Assembly (NCBI GenBank): GCA_029262795.1
Contig: JAJCYT010000012.1
Coordinates: forward strand, 62,001 to 126,000
Reading direction: 5' to 3'
From: Candidatus Fraserbacteria bacterium
GTDB taxonomy: Bacteria; Bipolaricaulota; Bipolaricaulia; RBG-16-55-9; JAJCYT01
Length of the DNA stretch: 64,000 nt
Below the pieces are notes generated by a model. The model saw only the letters and a program-made list of their open reading frames with translations, ran no database searches and was not told where the DNA came from. Positions 59,532 to 64,000 of the stretch are shown piece after piece; the stretch's first letter is position 1; each line of letters starts with the position of its first letter. The position numbers and the translations under genes were made by a program.

Positions 59532-59938
59532 TTTTCCACCTGTAACGTCAAGCGGTAATCTTCAGGTTTAATTTGCAGGTCTGATCTGGTTTGTGGGTGA
59601 AGTTCGATCAATCGAATCACCCAACTGTTCACAGATTGTTCGCGCGGTCCATCTGTTGAATTCAACGTAATTTCCAGCTGAGTATCGGGCGTTTCCACCC
59701 CAACCCGTATTTCTGCGTTTCCAGCGGTGATACAAACCACGTCTTCAGGGCAACGGGAATCGTTGACCACTTCCAGAAAAACAACTTGTAATTTACCATC
59801 GTTACTTGCCATCACTTCATTGACTGACAGTTGAAACGGCACATTGTAACTAAACTGATTGTCTGAAGGGATTAAGTCACAAGACGTGTTGCCCAAGCAA
59901 AAAACCGCCACTGCCAGCAAAAGCATCTTTTTGAACAT
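59528..59938 (-). CDS. Lipoprotein of unknown function
   Basis: The 136-residue protein has a lipoprotein signal (MFKKMLLLAVAVFCLG, lipobox NTSC) and a beta-rich mature part with one cysteine pair (DSRCPEDVVCITAG). The ATG at 59938 follows GAGGAGC. It is convergent with fabF and overlaps its stop by four bases. No function is assigned. Confidence 0.7.
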   Translation of the reverse strand: MFKKMLLLAVAVFCLGNTSCDLIPSDNQFSYNVPFQLSVNEVMASNDGKLQVVFLEVVNDSRCPEDVVCITAGNAEIRVGVETPDTQLEITLNSTDGPREQSVNSWVIRLIELHPQTRSDLQIKPEDYRLTLQVEN

Positions 59939-59995
59939 TGAAATCAGCTCCTCATGGTTCACCCATGTTCATGCTGTTTTTACGCCTCCGATGAT

Positions 59996-62398
59996 CTACA
60001 TCTTCCCTAAAGCACGCAACACGCGTTCAGGACTCAATGGCAATTCATGCACGCGAACACTGATGGCGTGTTTGAGGGCATTCGCCACCGCAGGGGCAGG
60101 ACCATTGACAGGAATTTCTGCCACAGCTTTTACGCCAAAAGGTCCACTGGGTTCGTAAGTTTCAACGAAAATCGTTTGCAGCTTGGGCATGCCGACTGCC
60201 TTGAAAAGTTTGTAGTCGATCAAGCCTTTGTTCATGGCATATCCATTTTCATCGAACAACATTTCTTCAATCAATGCCTGTCCCAACCCCATCGACACTG
60301 CGCCATCCACCTGACCTGCTGCCAGTTCTGGGTTGATGATGGTGCCTGCATCCACTGCTGAGACAAACTCAATCACGTTGATCACGCCGGTTTCGGTATC
60401 CACTTCGATGTCGGCAAACTGCGCCGCAAACGGCGGCGGGCTGACGGGTGACACAAAATGCGCCGTGTGTTCGATCTGTTCTTTATAATCATGGCCATAC
60501 ATGGCTTTCATGGCCACTTCTTTTAACGTCAATGGTTGACCCTCTACCAACACGGGTTCACCGGAATCTGCCACCACATGATGTTTTTTCAGGTTTAATT
60601 GATCAGCAGGCTCACCCGACATATCGGCAGCCACTTTGAGAATGCTGGCTTTCACTTCCTCAGCCGCTTTCAGTGCTGCGTTGCCAGACACATAGGTGGT
60701 GCTTGAGGCATACGCACCGGAGTCAAACGGCACCACATCGGTGTCCGTGGCGATGACCATCACATTGTCCAAATCGGTGCCCAACACTTCGGCCACAATT
60801 TGAGCAATCACCGTGTCACCACCTGTGCCGATATCGGCAGCACCAATCAGCAGATTGACAGAACCATCTTCGTTGAGTTTGACCGTTGCATTGGCCGTAT
60901 CAATCCCCGCAACCCCACTGCCCTGAGACAAACACACCATGCCCACACCTTTGCGAATGACAGGATTGGTGGCGTTGTGCTCCGCATAGGCTTTGCGTTT
61001 TTCATGCCAACCAATCGCTTCAGCACCCTGATTAATGCAGTCTTCCAGACCACAGGTGTCAATGGGCCAACCTTCACCTGTGGTGTCTGAAATTCCCTTA
61101 ATCTCATAAATATGTGGCGACAAATAATCCTTGTCGCCAGGACGAACGGTGTTTTTCAAACGAAATTCGAGCGGATCCATGCCCACCGATTCGGCCACAT
61201 CGTCCATGTGACATTCCAACGCAAATGCCCCTTGAGGCGTGCCATAGCCACGCATCGCACCTGCAATGGGCAGGTTGGTGTAAACGGCATTGAACTCGTA
61301 ATGGACGTTGTCGCACTTGTAGCGAGGCAGATTTTTATTCCCCGTATTCGTCGGCACCGTGGGACTATGTGATCCGTAAGCGCCTGCATCGACCAGCGCG
61401 CGCATGTCGATAGCGGTCAGTTTGCCATCTTTCTTAACGCCTGTTTTAATTTTGAAACGCATGGGGTGGCGAGAACGTGCCGCCGTTAAATCCTCGTAAC
61501 GATCCATTTCCAGACGAACCGGTCGATGGCTTGCCACGGTCAAGGCCGCACAAATATCTTCCAGCACCATCTCCTGCTTGCCGCCAAAACCGCCACCCAC
61601 TCTGGGCTTGATCACGCGGATTTTGCCCACAGGCAAGCCCAAGGCCGTTGACAGTTGACGGCGCACATGGAATGGCACCTGGGTGCTGCAAATGACGACC
61701 AGGCGATCGTCCTCATCCATATAAGAAATAGCCACGTGAAGTTCCAGCTGGCCGTGCTGCACACGTTGGGAATAATAATGGCCTTCCAATATTTCATCGG
61801 ATTCTGAATAAGCTTTTTCTAAATCGCCCAAAGTCACATCCACCCCCGCACACACATTGCGTTGCGGGTCTTTGACATTGAGCACATCAGGCTCGTCGTG
61901 GATGACGGGTGCGCCTTCGGCCAACGCATCTTCTGGCGTATAAACGGCTGGCAGCACTTCGTATTCGACCTTGATGAGTTTGAGCGCTTCCTTGGCAATT
62001 TCTTCAGTTTCGGCAGCCACAGCCGCCACACGATCCCCCACATAGCGCATTTTGTCATCCAGCAGGAAAAAATCCCACGGAGAGGGTTCTGGATAATCCT
62101 GGCCTGCGCGTGTGTAAGGCACCCGATTGAACAAATCAGCGCGACGCCCAATGGGCCCTTTGGCTTTGGGCACATCTTCATAGGTCAGCACCGCATGAAC
62201 CCCAGGCAGTGCTTTGGCTGCGGAAGTATTAATGCTCTTAATGCGAGCGTGAGCATGAGGACTGCCCAACACCTTGCCCACCAACATCCCCTGTTGGGGA
62301 TAATCATCGGTAAAGGCCGGTTTGCCCGTGGCCAGTTGGCGACCATCGACTCGCCATAAATCTTTGCCGACCACATCAAATTCTGGACGGGTTGCCAT
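59996..62398 (-). CDS. Molybdenum hydroxylase large subunit (xanthine dehydrogenase family)
   Basis: The 800-residue subunit binds molybdenum-cytosine dinucleotide cofactor. Signatures are GGGFGGKQEMVLEDICAALT near residue 270, GAMRGYGTPQGAFALE near residue 385, and the C-terminal VDAGTIINPELAAGQVDGAV with GLGQALIEE. The active-site loop typical of CO dehydrogenase (A-Y-x-C-S-F-R) is not present, so an aldehyde, purine or aromatic acyl-CoA-type substrate is more likely. The start overlaps the small subunit stop by one base (TAATG). The three subunit genes run medium, small, large. Confidence 0.92.
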   Translation of the reverse strand: MATRPEFDVVGKDLWRVDGRQLATGKPAFTDDYPQQGMLVGKVLGSPHAHARIKSINTSAAKALPGVHAVLTYEDVPKAKGPIGRRADLFNRVPYTRAGQDYPEPSPWDFFLLDDKMRYVGDRVAAVAAETEEIAKEALKLIKVEYEVLPAVYTPEDALAEGAPVIHDEPDVLNVKDPQRNVCAGVDVTLGDLEKAYSESDEILEGHYYSQRVQHGQLELHVAISYMDEDDRLVVICSTQVPFHVRRQLSTALGLPVGKIRVIKPRVGGGFGGKQEMVLEDICAALTVASHRPVRLEMDRYEDLTAARSRHPMRFKIKTGVKKDGKLTAIDMRALVDAGAYGSHSPTVPTNTGNKNLPRYKCDNVHYEFNAVYTNLPIAGAMRGYGTPQGAFALECHMDDVAESVGMDPLEFRLKNTVRPGDKDYLSPHIYEIKGISDTTGEGWPIDTCGLEDCINQGAEAIGWHEKRKAYAEHNATNPVIRKGVGMVCLSQGSGVAGIDTANATVKLNEDGSVNLLIGAADIGTGGDTVIAQIVAEVLGTDLDNVMVIATDTDVVPFDSGAYASSTTYVSGNAALKAAEEVKASILKVAADMSGEPADQLNLKKHHVVADSGEPVLVEGQPLTLKEVAMKAMYGHDYKEQIEHTAHFVSPVSPPPFAAQFADIEVDTETGVINVIEFVSAVDAGTIINPELAAGQVDGAVSMGLGQALIEEMLFDENGYAMNKGLIDYKLFKAVGMPKLQTIFVETYEPSGPFGVKAVAEIPVNGPAPAVANALKHAISVRVHELPLSPERVLRALGKM

Positions 62399-62877
62399 TA
62401 TTTTCCCTCCTTCATTTGCTTGGCAGCATTGAGAATGGCTTTAACGGGACGCTCATATCCTGTACAGCGACAAAGGTTGGCTGAAAGAGCTTCGCGTGCA
62501 TCATCTTCCGTTGGATCAGGATTTTCATCAATCAAGGCTTTGGCAGACAACATCATGCCAGGAATACAAAAGCCGCACTGAACTGCGCCCACATCCAAAA
62601 ATGCTTCTTGAATAGGGTGTAGTTTTGGTCCCTGAGACAAGCCTTCAATCGTCAACACAGAAGCGCCTTGCGCCTGTCCAGCCAACATCATGCAACAGAC
62701 GATGGGCTCATTATTGAACAACACGGTACAAGTACCACAATCGCCTGTATAACAACCCACCTTGACGCCAAAATAACCTTCGCGTCGCAGCACATCGCTA
62801 AGGCGGTCGTGGGGGTGGACATCAAAGATCTGATCTCTGCCATTTACGTTCATTTTCAATTCAAAGGTATTGCTCAT
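62398..62877 (-). CDS. Molybdenum hydroxylase 2Fe-2S subunit
   Basis: The 159-residue subunit has an N-terminal plant-type ferredoxin site (VGCYTGDCGTCTVLFNNEP, then CC) and a C-terminal helical 2Fe-2S domain (CGFCIPGMMLSA; LCRCTGYERPV). It relays electrons between molybdenum and FAD subunits. The ATG at 62877 overlaps the stop of the FAD gene (ATGA) and follows GGGAGGA. Confidence 0.95.
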   Translation of the reverse strand: MSNTFELKMNVNGRDQIFDVHPHDRLSDVLRREGYFGVKVGCYTGDCGTCTVLFNNEPIVCCMMLAGQAQGASVLTIEGLSQGPKLHPIQEAFLDVGAVQCGFCIPGMMLSAKALIDENPDPTEDDAREALSANLCRCTGYERPVKAILNAAKQMKEGK

Positions 62878-63719
62878 TGATCCTCCCGAATCCCTAAACA
62901 ATGTTGCAATGCACGGCGAGAAAGCACCATGCTCATGTGTTTTCGATAATCAGCACTGGCGCGTTGATCGCTGATGGGCTTTGCAGCTTCAGCACACAGA
63001 TCAGCCGCCTGTTGAATGTTTTCTTCATTGGCAGGTTTGCCTTCTAAAAAGGACTCTGCTTCCAAAATTCGAATGGGCGTGGGGGCCACGGACCCCAATG
63101 CAATTCGTGCTTTTTTAATCGTGTCGCCATCCAATTCTAAAAGAGCCGCCACACTGATCGAGGCAATGTCGCCTGGGTTTCGACAAATTTTCAGAAAATC
63201 CGTTTTGATATTTGCTGAAGGTTTTGGAATGCGAACTTCGATCAGCAGTTCCTTGTCGATCACGCTTTGATGTGGGCCGGTAAAAAAATCAGCAATGGGC
63301 AAGGTTCTTTGCCCATCCTGTCCTTGTACCACACAATTGGCTTCCAGTACCATCAAAGGCGGTGCCACATCGGCAGAAGGCACGGCGCTGGCAATGTTTC
63401 CACCCACCGTAGCCATATTACGAATGTGCCTGGACCCAAACTCCTTGGCGCATTGAAGCATCAGTCCCTCATCGGCGGCGGCCAGTTCGTCCCAGAATTC
63501 AACTTGGGAAATCGTTGCCGCAGCTCCAATCACAAATTCATCGCCATCCTGTTTGACTGTGTTGAGCAGGTCCCGCACATTCACCACAAAATCCGGCCAT
63601 TCATGCTTACAAAGCACATCAGTGCCGCCAGCCAGATATTCTCCACGGCCGGATTGTGAATACATCAATTCGATGGCTTCTTCCACCGACGCAGGATTAA
63701 AAAATGCTTTGACCGTCAT
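62874..63719 (-). CDS. Molybdenum hydroxylase FAD-binding subunit
   Basis: The 281-residue subunit has the FAD signature (GRGEYLAGGTDVLCKHEW near residue 25; RHIRNMATVGGNIASAVPSA near residue 100) and a C-terminal CO-dehydrogenase flavoprotein domain (RIALGSVAPTPIRI). The ATG at 63719 follows GGAGGAG. It is the first gene of the operon. The promoter is not clear in the 280 bp to the window end. Confidence 0.93.
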   Translation of the reverse strand: MTVKAFFNPASVEEAIELMYSQSGRGEYLAGGTDVLCKHEWPDFVVNVRDLLNTVKQDGDEFVIGAAATISQVEFWDELAAADEGLMLQCAKEFGSRHIRNMATVGGNIASAVPSADVAPPLMVLEANCVVQGQDGQRTLPIADFFTGPHQSVIDKELLIEVRIPKPSANIKTDFLKICRNPGDIASISVAALLELDGDTIKKARIALGSVAPTPIRILEAESFLEGKPANEENIQQAADLCAEAAKPISDQRASADYRKHMSMVLSRRALQHCLGIREDQ

Positions 63720-63935
63720 CCCACACTCCTCCAAAAGATCAAAACCACTTTTGTATTAGATTCAGATTTTTGATATTAAATCACGTTTTGCAGCCAACAA
63801 CATCTCATTTGATCTGCATTATATGACAAATACACTCTCATTGGCAAAGAAAAAAAACACTTGTCAACTCTATGTTTTTCCCAATTTCATGATCGAAAAA
63901 AATCAAAGATGGAAAGAAAGAACCCCTATTCGCAG

Positions 63936-63981
63936 TCTAATCGTAGCCCCCTTAATGCCTTAAGGGGGTTGGGGGATTAGA
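63936..63981. repeat. Nested inverted repeat near window end
   Basis: CCCCCTTAA (63947-63955) pairs with TTAAGGGGG (63960-63968) around TGCC. Outside it CTAATC and GATTAG form an outer pair. The motif CCCCTAT occurs on both flanks (near 63923 and 63984). It may be a terminator of a gene beyond the window or a small mobile-repeat end. Confidence 0.45.
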
Positions 63982-64000
63982 GCCCCTATCCATGGTATTG

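Overview
The window is bacterial chromosome, about 64 kb and close to half G+C. Genes are densely packed and run as operons on both strands. Many lipoprotein and Sec signals, a predicted beta-barrel-like exported protein, a split PntAA/PntAB/PntB transhydrogenase and a haem-copper oxidase point to a Gram-negative, facultatively respiring organism. The phylum cannot be fixed from the sequence alone. No rRNA, tRNA, CRISPR array, intact transposase or prophage was recognised.

Layout: (1) 1-6.9 kb: a YHYH protein end, a TolB-like lipoprotein, clpB behind a CIRCE-like operator, and an alkylation-repair pair (Ada-AlkA fusion plus Ogt). (2) 6.9-28.1 kb: a low-oxygen/dormancy block. It holds pckA, four UspA-type proteins, a hibernation factor, a Crp/Fnr regulator, two Rrf2 regulators, a CoA-transferase, a formate/nitrite channel, a ZIP and a VIT metal transporter, a YwiC-like protein and a compact cbb3-type oxidase. 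Embedded at 9.6-13.0 kb is a segment with a dockerin-like exported protein, an amidohydrolase remnant and an operon encoding a deiodinase-like selenoprotein plus a sugar-binding-type periplasmic protein. (3) 28.1-37.9 kb: amino-acid catabolism (ilvA, speB, orphan livGF), a flavin reductase-like protein, oxidoreductases and transporters. (4) 38-44.6 kb: a SufR-like regulator, a LysE exporter, bioY, secreted proteins, an alternative sigma factor and a c-di-GMP riboswitch. (5) 44.7-51.1 kb: a complete sugar-phosphate-utilisation type bacterial microcompartment (BMC) locus. (6) 51-64 kb: a DUF3179 protein, pntAA-AB-B, recO, atpC-fabF and a three-subunit molybdenum hydroxylase.

The most striking regulatory result is a family of TGAT-N4-ATCA boxes in the low-oxygen block. 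At five intergenic regions two boxes sit exactly 22 bp apart; a sixth promoter (the oxidase operon) has one. At most of these promoters a plausible -10 element lies 31-33 bp from the centre of the proximal box, as expected for class II Fnr/Crp activation. This ties pckA, the stress proteins, the CoA-transferase, the formate/nitrite channel, ribosome hibernation and the oxidase into one probable regulon.

Other highlights are an in-frame UGA with a SECIS-like hairpin in the deiodinase-like gene; a probable encapsulation helix placed between the RpiB and DeoC halves of a BMC enzyme; a 31-residue membrane peptide behind a perfect consensus sigma-70 promoter; and two genes that seem to begin at ATT or ATA.
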